Shown: in pieces, positions 9,675-18,225 of the stretch | Numbering within the stretch: position 1 is the first letter of the stretch | Layout: every line of letters starts with the position of its first letter | Assembly: GCF_001545115.1 (NCBI RefSeq) | Contig: NZ_FCNU01000022.1 | Span: 1 to 64,000, forward strand | DNA from: Candidatus Protochlamydia phocaeensis | Lineage (GTDB): Bacteria > Chlamydiota > Chlamydiia > Chlamydiales > Parachlamydiaceae | Direction of reading: 5' to 3' | DNA: 64,000 bases | Program-made: the position numbers and the translations under genes | Notes under the pieces: generated by a model | Databases searched by the model: none | Told to the model about the DNA's origin: nothing | What the model saw: the letters and a program-made list of their open reading frames with translations, nothing else

Positions 9675-11366
9675 ATGGTATCCAGATCTGGTTGTTACTC
9701 CGTTGATCCCAGAGTTAATTCGAACGATGGAATGAATTCGGCAGGTTCAACAAAACGAAGCTTTGAAGACAGGAACAGATGCGTCGTCCCTGCGTTAAAT
9801 TCTCTTTCCCAACAACAAGTAGATGTCAGTCCTCCTAAAAAGAAAATAGCGCGCCATTTTTCTTCCGCTCAAAAATCCAGGGATTTAACTTCCGATAAAA
9901 CAGCTAAGCCTATTTTTCCGTCTTCAATTAATTCTGCTCCGGCATGTGAAGAAGACGCAAGCCACATCTCTGAGCAAGGCTCGACTTTTCGGCATACGCC
10001 CACTTCTCTTGAGATTCTCCCCCGGGTGGCATATGATGAGGGAACGGCTAGCATTCAGACCCTTCATTTTAGCAATGGAGATACGTATATAGGACCTCTC
10101 GAGAGTCATAAATGCCATGGGCAGGGAAAAATGTTTTTTAAGAGTGGGGATCGCTATGAGGGTGAATTTAGCAAGGGCAAAATCCATGGGCAAGGAACGT
10201 ATTATTATTTGAATGGAGCTGTTTATACCGGAACGTTTGAGCGAGGGAGAAGACATGGCAAAGGGCAAATAACCTTTAGGCATGGCGATATCTATGCAGG
10301 CGATTTCTGGAATGATGAATTGACCGGCATAGGCGTATTTACCTTTGCCAAAGAAGAGCATAGTGTGAGCCGTTATGAAGGACGAGTGCTCAATGGACGT
10401 CGAGAAGGAAAGGGGACATGTATCTATAAAAATGGAACGGTATTTGCAGGGCTGTTTGCCAATGACCAGCCAAATGGAAGAGGAGAGTTCACTTATCCTA
10501 GTCAGATTGTTTATAAGGGGGAAGTGAAGAATGGCTTAAAGCACGGCAAGGGAGAAATCCTTTATCCCAATGGCGATCGTTATGAAAGAGAATTCGTTGA
10601 TGATAAGCCGGGCAAGACAGGCAAAGTCTTCTATGCCAATGGCCATTTTTATGAGGGAGAATTAAAGGGAGAGGCTAAACACGGAAAGGGCCGCTTGACT
10701 TATCCCAATGGAATTATTCTTGAAGCAGAATTTCGTCAAGATCTGCCTGAAAAGACAGGGACGCTCTTTTATCCGGATGGCAATGTGTATGTAGGGGAAG
10801 TCATAAACGGTTGTCCACATGGAAAAGGAATCATGGAGTGCAAAAACGGAACTGTCTATGAAGGGGAATTTTCCCACGGAGTGGCAGAAGGAAAGGGCGT
10901 GTTGCTTTTTGGCGAAACAACTCGCTATGAAGGCTATTTTAAACAAAATAAGTATCACGGAAAAGGCACTCTTACCATTAAAGGAGAAGTCTATACAGGC
11001 GACTTTGAAAACGGCCTCAAGCATGGAGAAGGGCAATTGATCTTAGTTTGTGGAAATATCTTGCAAGGCCAATTTACACACGGGCTGCATCCTACCTATG
11101 GAACAATCAAATTCACCAATGAGAGTATTTATAAGGGCGATTTAGCCAATGATCAGATGCATGGGCAAGGGACGCTCCTGACTGCAAATGGTGATGAATA
11201 CAAAGGGCAATTTTTCCAAGGAAAAAGGCATGGCAAAGGAAGAATAACCTATAAGCAAGGAGAAATAGCCAGCTATGAAGGGGACTTTAAAGAGGATTGC
11301 CGCTGTGGCGAAGGGGTCTTGACTTTTCGTAACGGAGAAATTTTTAGGGGAAGCTTTATTCATTAA
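9675..11366 (+). CDS. MORN-repeat protein with about 18 repeats
   Basis: The 563-residue protein has a low-complexity, Ser/Lys-rich N-terminal region (about 1-130) with no signal peptide, then about 18 full MORN repeats of roughly 23 residues and a partial one at the end. Typical units are 'YEGEFSKGKIHGQGTYYY' and 'YKGQFFQGKRHGKGRITY'. Several repeats are degenerate ('YEREFVDDKPGKTG', 'LQGQFTHGLHPTYG'). MORN repeats bind phospholipids or mediate protein contacts in eukaryotes, and parachlamydiae carry many such repeat proteins. A role at the host interface is an inference. An AAGGAAAAA stretch precedes the start. The disordered N-terminus could be a type III secretion signal. Confidence 0.9.
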   Translation: MVSRSGCYSVDPRVNSNDGMNSAGSTKRSFEDRNRCVVPALNSLSQQQVDVSPPKKKIARHFSSAQKSRDLTSDKTAKPIFPSSINSAPACEEDASHISEQGSTFRHTPTSLEILPRVAYDEGTASIQTLHFSNGDTYIGPLESHKCHGQGKMFFKSGDRYEGEFSKGKIHGQGTYYYLNGAVYTGTFERGRRHGKGQITFRHGDIYAGDFWNDELTGIGVFTFAKEEHSVSRYEGRVLNGRREGKGTCIYKNGTVFAGLFANDQPNGRGEFTYPSQIVYKGEVKNGLKHGKGEILYPNGDRYEREFVDDKPGKTGKVFYANGHFYEGELKGEAKHGKGRLTYPNGIILEAEFRQDLPEKTGTLFYPDGNVYVGEVINGCPHGKGIMECKNGTVYEGEFSHGVAEGKGVLLFGETTRYEGYFKQNKYHGKGTLTIKGEVYTGDFENGLKHGEGQLILVCGNILQGQFTHGLHPTYGTIKFTNESIYKGDLANDQMHGQGTLLTANGDEYKGQFFQGKRHGKGRITYKQGEIASYEGDFKEDCRCGEGVLTFRNGEIFRGSFIH

Positions 11367-11453
11367 CGTCCTTTGACACCCTCTAAGCGCAAGGGGATTT
11401 GCCTTGCGCCCTCTATCCCTGGCATTTATCGCTCCATGCTAGCGATTAAGACA

Positions 11454-12461
11454 TTACTCTCTAAAACCAAAATAGCGTAAAACGCGAATGAAATGGTTTC
11501 GCCGCGATAAAATATGGGCTTGAATCGGGCTAAATTTTTGCTGGTTTAAAAAGTTCGGACAAACTTCGTCTTGCTGGCTAACCAACCAAGCGTAATGAAA
11601 GGTAAACATTCCGCAATTCCATTTGTCATATTGTTGCCGTCCTTTAATAATGGAAGGCGAAAGAGACAACCTTTGCGAAGATGAGGGAGCCGAACCCTGC
11701 AAGCCCGGATGATAAAAGTGGAATGCCTCTTGTGTCGCCTGTTCCATTAAAGCTTTCACACCTTCCAATTCTTGCCAAATGAGTTCATAATAATTGACAA
11801 GTTGCTGGGTGCGGGGATGGAGCGTTTGACGGAAACGATTTCCAGGTCCGTTGCTATCCAAAAAATAGATTTGTTTGGTTTTTAAATTGACCTGAATAGA
11901 TGTCCAATGGTTATAAGATAAATTAAAAGGAAGGACGAGGAGAGAAATTCCTTCAGGAATTTGGAGTTTCCATCCCTCATTTTCATAGATAATAAGCTCT
12001 TCCATTATTTTGCCAATGACTGAATTTTGAGGCTTATCCGCAAAAATAGGGAGGGAAAGGGAAGAATTTAAGGACGCTTCTATGATGGAATTAAAGCAAG
12101 GGAAAAAATAAACAGAGGGGTTTTCTTGGTTAAAATGTCTTCTGTAACATTCCATTTGTGATTCTGTCGCAAGGGTCGTCGACGTTAAGGGGTCTTCTGA
12201 TTTTTCCTTTACCATCTGGTTAAAAAAACTAAGAACATAAGAAGCAACTAAACGAACAACCTCCAAGAAAGCCGGGAGGGGACGATAGATGTCCTGATAC
12301 GTCTCTTGCTGAGCCGATAAAGTTAGATTTTTGAGTGTTTTTGGATCCATTAAAGCCAATGAAACAGAGCAAGTAGAAGAAGGAGCGCAAGAAACGGCTA
12401 AATTGGAAAAAGAATAAGGATAAGAAAGAAGCGAGCCTAAATTATTATGAAAATTAATCAT
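11454..12461 (-). CDS. Ulp1/C48-type (clan CE) cysteine protease, effector candidate
   Basis: The 335-residue protein has a hydrophobic stretch near residues 65-82 and a C-terminal protease-like domain. The clan CE catalytic order is visible: His185 in 'YNHWTSI', Asp202 in 'IYFLDSNG', Gln277 and Cys283 in 'QYDKWNCGMF'. The six-residue spacing from Gln to Cys is the same as in Ulp1/SENP proteases. Clan CE enzymes remove ubiquitin or ubiquitin-like proteins or act as acetyltransferases, and chlamydial members (ChlaDub1/2) are secreted deubiquitinases. Bacteria have no ubiquitin, so a host target is likely; this is an inference. It is convergent with the MORN gene and shares no operon. Confidence 0.8.
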   Translation of the reverse strand: MINFHNNLGSLLSYPYSFSNLAVSCAPSSTCSVSLALMDPKTLKNLTLSAQQETYQDIYRPLPAFLEVVRLVASYVLSFFNQMVKEKSEDPLTSTTLATESQMECYRRHFNQENPSVYFFPCFNSIIEASLNSSLSLPIFADKPQNSVIGKIMEELIIYENEGWKLQIPEGISLLVLPFNLSYNHWTSIQVNLKTKQIYFLDSNGPGNRFRQTLHPRTQQLVNYYELIWQELEGVKALMEQATQEAFHFYHPGLQGSAPSSSQRLSLSPSIIKGRQQYDKWNCGMFTFHYAWLVSQQDEVCPNFLNQQKFSPIQAHILSRRNHFIRVLRYFGFRE

Positions 12462-12736
12462 AAATTTGTTTTGGTTGAATAATGTTATTTAATGTTATAT
12501 GATTAATATTTATTCATGTTAAAAATATTCTCTTTTGTAAAATTTGTTGGTTTTTCTTTTTTTATTTGGAATAGATAATAAATTTTGTCATTTTCTCTTG
12601 AATTTCTCCTCGGAGTGGATTAATATTTTCTTCTAGGATTCCAGAAGCTATTTTTAGAAAAAAATTAAAAAACTACTTTTAAGTTTGATGGGGGAATCCA
12701 AGAAGATAGTGAAGAGGCCATGGATGAGGAGCTTTT

Positions 12737-13516
12737 ATGGATCAGCCTAAACGGGCTTTAATTTTGACTGGAAATTGGAAAATGAATAAGACGATCGAAG
12801 AAGCTCGGTCTTTTATTGAGCAGCTTATTCCCGTCGTTATTGATAATCAAGCGGATGTGTGGCTAGCTGTTCCTTTTACCATGATTTATCCGCTTTCTCA
12901 AGACGCCGATGCATCCCCGCTTGTTATTGGGGCTCAAAATATGAATGACGCATCGGAGGGGGCCTTTACCGGAGAAATTGCAGGGAAGATGTTGAAAGAA
13001 GCGGGAGCGAAATTCGTTTTGCTGGGACATTCAGAGCGTCGTCGGCTTTACAATGAAGACAATGCCTGTATTAATCGCAAGGTTAAGCGTGCGGTTGAAG
13101 TCGGGCTGCGGCCTGTTTTGTGCATTGGAGAGACACTGCAGGAATACGAAGAGGGAAGGACGCATGAAATCCTTCAGAGCCAGATTGCGGAATGCTTGAA
13201 AGATCTTAGCTCAGAACAGATTCAATCCCTCATTTTGGCTTATGAGCCCGTCTGGGCGATTGGTACCGGCCGGAATGCAACCCCTGAAATTGCGCAAGAA
13301 GTCCATCATTTCTGTCGTCAATACTTGGCAACGTTATTCTCTGACGAGTTTGCCCAGCAGATTGTCATTCAATATGGCGGATCTGTTAATCCGGCCAATG
13401 CAAACGATTTGATAAGCCAACCGGATATTGATGGCCTCCTCGTTGGAGGGGCGTCACTTTCTCTTGAATCTTTTAGTCAAATTGTGAATGATAGTAAGTC
13501 AAAAATTCAATCTTAA
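12737..13516 (+). CDS. tpiA: Triosephosphate isomerase
   Basis: Interconverts dihydroxyacetone phosphate and glyceraldehyde 3-phosphate in glycolysis. The 259-residue protein begins with the substrate-loop residues 'GNWKMNK' (Asn, Lys), has the catalytic His in 'LGHSERR', the catalytic Glu in 'AYEPVWAIGTG' and the phosphate-binding 'QYGGSVNP' and 'GLLVGGASL'. Normal length. secG follows 12 bases downstream, so the two form an operon. In Chlamydia tpi also neighbours the xseA-xseB-dxs cluster. Confidence 0.97.
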   Translation: MDQPKRALILTGNWKMNKTIEEARSFIEQLIPVVIDNQADVWLAVPFTMIYPLSQDADASPLVIGAQNMNDASEGAFTGEIAGKMLKEAGAKFVLLGHSERRRLYNEDNACINRKVKRAVEVGLRPVLCIGETLQEYEEGRTHEILQSQIAECLKDLSSEQIQSLILAYEPVWAIGTGRNATPEIAQEVHHFCRQYLATLFSDEFAQQIVIQYGGSVNPANANDLISQPDIDGLLVGGASLSLESFSQIVNDSKSKIQS

Positions 13517-13528
13517 GGTTTAGTTCCT

Positions 13529-13819
13529 ATGTCATTTCTTTATTTCTTTACCATCGCCCTTTTCATGATTTTATGTGTCATGCTATGCGCTGTCATTCTC
13601 ATGCAAGAAAGCAAGAGTTCTGGTTTGGGAGCCTCTTTTGGAGGAGAGTCGACAGAATCGCTTTTTGGAACTTCGACGGCCGATGTCTTAAAAAAATTTA
13701 CAGCTTGGCTGGCTCTGATTTTTTTCATTTCCTGCATTTTGCTTTCGTTGTGGACGACTGCAATGGGACGCACTAAAACAAATGCGCCTGCTTTTACAAT
13801 GGAACATATAGAGTCGTAA
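13529..13819 (+). CDS. secG: Protein-export membrane protein SecG
   Basis: SecG is the small subunit of the SecYEG translocon in the inner membrane. The 96-residue protein has a first membrane helix (about 3-25), the family pattern 'LMQESKSSGLGASFGG' with a conserved Gln/Lys and Gly-rich loop, 'SLFGTSTADVLKKFT', and a second helix (about 60-80). It lies 12 bases after tpiA, and the pair is followed by a perfect 13-bp hairpin. Confidence 0.93.
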   Translation: MSFLYFFTIALFMILCVMLCAVILMQESKSSGLGASFGGESTESLFGTSTADVLKKFTAWLALIFFISCILLSLWTTAMGRTKTNAPAFTMEHIES

Positions 13820-13831
13820 GCCATCAAATGC

Positions 13832-13862
13832 GGCAAATTTTAGGCCACACCTAAAATTTGCC
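13832..13862. terminator. Perfect 13-bp inverted repeat after tpiA-secG
   Basis: GGCAAATTTTAGG and CCTAAAATTTGCC are separated by five bases, just after the secG stop. There is no T-run, so it is either a transcript-stabilising hairpin or a weak terminator for the tpiA-secG unit. Confidence 0.55.
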
Positions 13863-13976
13863 CTTGCCTAACCTTCTGCGCGCCTGCCTTCCTAAATTTA
13901 GATTCACTTGATAAAATTCCTCTAAGATTGATGGCCTGTTTTTTCCTCTAACGATATTTCACTTTGGTATAATGCG

Positions 13977-14805
13977 ATGAAGAAATGTTTAGGCCTATTG
14001 GCCATCTTATTTATAAAGGGGCTTTTTGGAAGTTGGGATACATATGAAGGGGAGTAGCTGGTTTTATTTAGCCTGGCTCCTGGAATTGGGGATCAATTTC
14101 CAAAGAGCTGCCAAGAGCAGGTGCTGCCACGTTATTTTCGTCAAATCGCTAATCGCAATCCAACCGTGCAAGCAAAGGTCATCGCGATTGACTCTTGCTT
14201 ATCAGAAGATCCGAACTCTAGCGAGTATCTCTTTTTGAGCGGGTGGGAGAATGAGGGGGATGAATTTTCGAAAAGATAATATTAGCATCCACTATTTTAA
14301 TGAATATATTCCAGAAAGCCCAGATGACGGATATACAAAACGGGTTGAAAACTATCTATTAAAAATTTTAGAAAACGGAGGGATCGTTTTCATTGGCCAT
14401 CATGGGCAAGCTTATTATGCCTTTGAGCCTTTTAGAGCCGCTTATAATCATTTGAATTGCGCTAATATCCAAATGTATATCTGCTGCGCTGATGTTCCGC
14501 CTTATTCCACTCCCAAAATTTACTTTAATAATCCTTGTTCCAATCAGGAGCTAGATGAATTTTTTGAGTTTATCTACCCGCATATCAGGGAGTTTTGGGA
14601 GCTGATAGATGACTGGGAAGTGGAAGATAAAGTGAAATATAAAGACGAGATAGAGCCCGCTTATCAGCTGTTGGATTCCCTTACTCAAGGCTTAAAGACG
14701 AATTTTATCTTTTATAAAGATATGCTTCATCTTCCTTACGATGTCATTCGCCATTCAGACGGCTCTCTTCAACTCCATCTAATGGAGACGGCTGAGGCGG
14801 CTTAA
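13977..14805 (+). pseudogene. Disrupted gene for a secreted protein of unknown family (one stop, one frameshift)
   Basis: An ATG at 13977 opens a frame encoding a typical signal peptide (MKKCLGLLAILFIKGLFGSW). It hits TAG at 14055-14057, continues in the same frame with protein-like sequence ('LVLFSLAPGIGDQFP', 'RYFRQIANRNPTVQAKVIAID') to TAA at 14277. A second frame, open to 14805, begins inside this region and continues as 'FRKDNISIHYFNEYIPESPDDGY'. Removing one T from the TTTT run at 14265-14268 joins the frames. The intact ancestor would be about 275 residues. The last 184 residues (from 14251) could still be translated alone. I do not recognise the family. A TATAAT box sits only four bases before the ATG, so transcription start may be elsewhere. 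Confidence 0.6.
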
Positions 14806-14954
14806 CTGCTAATGGCCGATCATTCGATTTTGCCTGCTGTGTGCAACCTGAATGGGGTGTACGGCCCATTCATTTGCCCTGTAAACAGGTGGGAAAATAA
14901 CCTCGAATAAAGGCGCCATTAACAGTTTAAGAAACCCTTTAAGATAGGGAAACG

Positions 14955-15488
14955 CTATTTATGCTTGCTATATTTCTTCTTAATTTCTCTTAAGACGCTC
15001 TCTATTTCCTTTTTTCGTCTGGGTGGAAGACGGTCGACATAAAGAACGCCATTGATATGGTCATTTTCATGCATAATGACATGCGCATCAAATCCGACGA
15101 ATTCTTCGGTGAAAGTCACTCCATCTAGATTAGTGGCTTGTATGGTCACTTTAAGGGGGCGGCTCACATCTTCGCGCAATCCAGGAATGGAAAGGCATCC
15201 TTCTTGGCACGTCCAGGTCTCCTGGCTGTATGCCACGATTTTAGGATTGATAAAGACCCTCAGTTCGCCCGGCACAATTGTGTCCTCATCAACATAATGG
15301 GGAATGCTTGTAATAAATAAAGATAGGGATTGATGGACTTGAGGAGCCGCAAGGCCGCAGCCATCATTGGCCTCCATTGTTTCAGCCATATCGGCGACAA
15401 GCTGACGAATCGTGTCATCAATCTCTTCAACAGGAGAAGTTTTTTTTCTTAAAACAGAATCTCCAAAATAAGCCAAAGGAAGTTTCAT
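14955..15488 (-). CDS. def: Peptide deformylase
   Basis: Removes the N-terminal formyl group from nascent proteins; a metal-dependent cytoplasmic enzyme. The three family motifs are present: GCGLAAPQ at residues 43-50, QEGCLS in the middle, and HENDH, which together give the Cys and two His metal ligands and the catalytic Glu. I chose the start at 15488 (MKLPLAYFGD), because deformylases begin close to this pattern; an in-frame ATG seven codons earlier (15509) is less likely. Length of 177 residues is normal. A second deformylase, with a signal peptide, lies at 50.7 kb. Confidence 0.95.
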   Translation of the reverse strand: MKLPLAYFGDSVLRKKTSPVEEIDDTIRQLVADMAETMEANDGCGLAAPQVHQSLSLFITSIPHYVDEDTIVPGELRVFINPKIVAYSQETWTCQEGCLSIPGLREDVSRPLKVTIQATNLDGVTFTEEFVGFDAHVIMHENDHINGVLYVDRLPPRRKKEIESVLREIKKKYSKHK

Positions 15489-15553
15489 AAATAAAACTCT
15501 TATTAACAAAATAGATAGTTATAAATCTGTAAACAGGAACAGGCCTTCAATTA

Positions 15554-15565
15554 AATGATATCATT
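15554..15565. promoter_or_regulatory. AATGATATCATT palindrome in the def / copper-ATPase divergent region
   Basis: A perfect 12-bp palindrome sits in the 160-base region between def and the copper ATPase gene. Its core looks like half of a Fur-family or other metal-repressor box, which would fit control of a metal ATPase. This is a weak inference from one site. Confidence 0.25.
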
Positions 15566-15651
15566 AGAAGTTACCAAAAAACAAGATTTTAATTGGTTAA
15601 TAAAAGCGTAAGCGATAAAAGATTGGTCAATTTAAAAATGGACCATTTAAC

Positions 15652-18084
15652 ATGCTTCTTGATCAGGATGTTTCTTCTGTTTGTTGCTTGTGCCAGAGCC
15701 CTGTTTCCGCGCGTTCTTATCGGGACAAAGATCTTGCGTTTTGCTGCGCCGGATGCCAAGCTGTCTATCAAATTCTTTCCAGTCAAAATGCATTAGAGAA
15801 TTTCCGCAACCATCCTCTTTTTCAGCAAGCCGTCCAATCCGGTTTAATTGCGAATCCGCATTTATTGGACCAGCTTAAACAGAAAGAAGAAGAAGTTGTA
15901 GAAGAAGAAGTGAAGAAATTGCACTTGGACATTCAAGAGATGTGGTGTCCCTCTTGCGCGCAAGTAATCAGTTTGATTTTGCTCAAAGAAAAAGGGATTC
16001 GTCGCTGCGCTGTCGACTATACTACGGATTTGGCCGTCATTGAATATTTGCCGCGCCTTATCTCCAAGGAAAGAATTGTCCGTCTGATTTCTAGTCTAGG
16101 ATATCGGCCAGCTTCTTTGCAGGATCCGCGGCAACAAGCCATTAGCCATACGCTTTCCATCCGTTTTATTGTCGCAGCATTTTTTTCCTTAAATATCATG
16201 ATGTTTGCCTATCCTATTTATGTAAGCTATTTCCATCAAGACATGGAGGGATATCCGGCCCTGTTCGCCTGGCTGTCCTTCCTAGGCTCCATTCCTGTTT
16301 TGGTATATAGCGCATGGCCGATTTGGCGCCGGTTCTATACGGGCATGCGAGTGGGAATTTGGGGAATGGAAGCCTTGGTCGTTCTGGGTGTTTCAACGGC
16401 AACGGGATTGTCTTTATATGAATTATGGAAGGGAAGCCCGTATGTCTACTTCGACTCCATGACTGTCATCATCGTGTTTGTTCTTTTGGGCAAGATCATT
16501 GAATCGAAGGCCAAATTTTCAGCCAAGGATTCTCTCATTCATTTGACGCGGGCGCTTCCCCGCCGCGGACGCAAGAGAATGGAGACAGGAGAAAGTCAAT
16601 TTGTCCCCTTAAAGGATATTCAAATTGGAGACACGATTATTGTCTTAAGCGGGGAAAAAATTGTTCTAGATGGGGTTGTGGAAGAAGGAGAGGGTGCTTG
16701 CGATGAATCGCTGATGACGGGAGAAGCCTTGCCCATCGCTAAAAAGCCGGGCTCAACTGTCTTGGGCGGAACTTTTTTGCAGCAAGGACATTTGTGCATT
16801 AAAGTGACGGCAAAGCCTGAAGAGACGGCGCTTGCGCGCATTATCGATATGGTCGGGCAAGATATTGAACATAAAACGCAAGAAGTCAGGCCTGTTGATA
16901 AGATTGTCAAATGGTTTGTACCTTTTGTTTTTAGTTTAGCGTTAGCAATCCTGATCTATTGCCTGTGGTTTGGCGTCCAGGATAATCAACATACCCCTTT
17001 GCAAACAGGCATTTTACGCGCTGTTGCCGTTTTGCTCATTTCTTGCCCTTGCGCTATCGGCATAGCCGTCCCATTGGCTGAATCACATCTTTTAAACACG
17101 CTGGCCAAATGGGGGGTTATTGTCCGCAATCGAACCTGTTTGTCTTTTTTGGGTAAAGAGACCGTTTTCGTGTTTGATAAAACGGGGACGATAACAGAAG
17201 GAAAATATAGTGTTCTCAAAGGCTTAGAGGAGTTGTCTTTTGAAGAGAAATGCCTTTTAAAAGGATTGGTCGTTTGTTCTAACCATCCGGTGGCTGTTGC
17301 CCTCAATCAAGCTCTTTTATGTCCGGCAAAGCCTTTTGATCAAATCGAAGAAATCATCGGAAGAGGGATAAGGGGAAAAAAACAAGGCTGTACCTATTTT
17401 CTGGGATCGGCTGTGTTTCTGACACAACAAGGAATCGATCTGCCTATGCATCAGCAAAAACACGCCGCCGAGGCCTATACATGGGTATTCTTTGCCCGTA
17501 ATGACTCATGCCTGGCCGCATTTTTGCTTGGAGACCGCATTCGTTCGGAAGCTAAGCCTCTTGTGCAATCTTTGGCGCCGGTGAAGACTATGCTTGTATC
17601 GGGGGATTTATCTCATGCCGTACAAAAGGTGGCCCAAGCATGCCATTTTGACGCTTGGAAGGCCGAATTCCATCCCTTGCAAAAAAGAGATTTAATCGAT
17701 AATTTAAGGAAAAGCGGAGAAATCGTTGCCATGTTAGGGGATGGCATTAATGATGCGCCCGCTTTAACGGCCGCCCATGTGGGAATAGCCGTTATCTCGG
17801 CGACTGATATCTCCATCCAGGTTTCTGATTTACTGCTGACTACAGATCGCCTGCAAGTTCTATCTTCTCTGCGCCAGCTAGCAAAGAAGGCACACCGCAT
17901 TGTTAAGCAAAATCTTTTTTGGGCCTTTTTCTATAATTGTTTGGGGCTGGGATTGGCAGCCGCAGGAGCGCTTTCTCCTTTATTCGCCGCTTTTGCCATG
18001 GTGGTGAGCAGCCTGATTGTCCTGTTTAATGCTCAGCGAATAAAAGCGACTCTAGTATTGCCCAAAGGAGGGATCAGCGATTAA
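15652..18084 (+). CDS. FixI/CcoI-like copper-translocating P-type ATPase
   Basis: The 810-residue inner-membrane pump has an N-terminal metal-binding region with CCLC (11-14) and CCAGC (31-35), typical of FixI/CcoI proteins. A heavy-metal-associated domain with CPSC (99-102) follows, then membrane helices, the actuator motif TGEALP (about 356-361), the transport-site CPC at 465-467, the phosphorylation motif DKTGT starting at Asp509, the hinge GDGINDAPAL and two C-terminal helices. These are P1B-type copper ATPase features. FixI/CcoI supplies copper to haem-copper oxidases, and a cyo oxidase operon is present 28 kb away, though CcoI classically serves cbb3 enzymes. No ccoNOP is seen here. Preceded by a short divergent spacer. 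Confidence 0.9.
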   Translation: MLLDQDVSSVCCLCQSPVSARSYRDKDLAFCCAGCQAVYQILSSQNALENFRNHPLFQQAVQSGLIANPHLLDQLKQKEEEVVEEEVKKLHLDIQEMWCPSCAQVISLILLKEKGIRRCAVDYTTDLAVIEYLPRLISKERIVRLISSLGYRPASLQDPRQQAISHTLSIRFIVAAFFSLNIMMFAYPIYVSYFHQDMEGYPALFAWLSFLGSIPVLVYSAWPIWRRFYTGMRVGIWGMEALVVLGVSTATGLSLYELWKGSPYVYFDSMTVIIVFVLLGKIIESKAKFSAKDSLIHLTRALPRRGRKRMETGESQFVPLKDIQIGDTIIVLSGEKIVLDGVVEEGEGACDESLMTGEALPIAKKPGSTVLGGTFLQQGHLCIKVTAKPEETALARIIDMVGQDIEHKTQEVRPVDKIVKWFVPFVFSLALAILIYCLWFGVQDNQHTPLQTGILRAVAVLLISCPCAIGIAVPLAESHLLNTLAKWGVIVRNRTCLSFLGKETVFVFDKTGTITEGKYSVLKGLEELSFEEKCLLKGLVVCSNHPVAVALNQALLCPAKPFDQIEEIIGRGIRGKKQGCTYFLGSAVFLTQQGIDLPMHQQKHAAEAYTWVFFARNDSCLAAFLLGDRIRSEAKPLVQSLAPVKTMLVSGDLSHAVQKVAQACHFDAWKAEFHPLQKRDLIDNLRKSGEIVAMLGDGINDAPALTAAHVGIAVISATDISIQVSDLLLTTDRLQVLSSLRQLAKKAHRIVKQNLFWAFFYNCLGLGLAAAGALSPLFAAFAMVVSSLIVLFNAQRIKATLVLPKGGISD

Positions 18085-18225
18085 ATAACGCCTAATTATG
18101 CATGAAGGAATGACGGCTGATGGAAATGTGAAGTTTAGCTTATGGCCGGCAAGTTCTCTCGTCCGTATGTAGGGCTCAATTAAGCCATGACCATAATCGT
18201 ATTTAAACTCGTAAAGGAGGGTGCT

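Noticed and set aside
14055-14057. Possible programmed read-through of TAG
   Set aside because: A frameshift 200 bases later also breaks the gene, so decay or error is simpler than recoding.
14026-14238. 70-residue plus-strand frame between secG and the split gene
   Set aside because: It lies in a different frame from the protein-like signal peptide and following segment, and its sequence does not resemble a protein.
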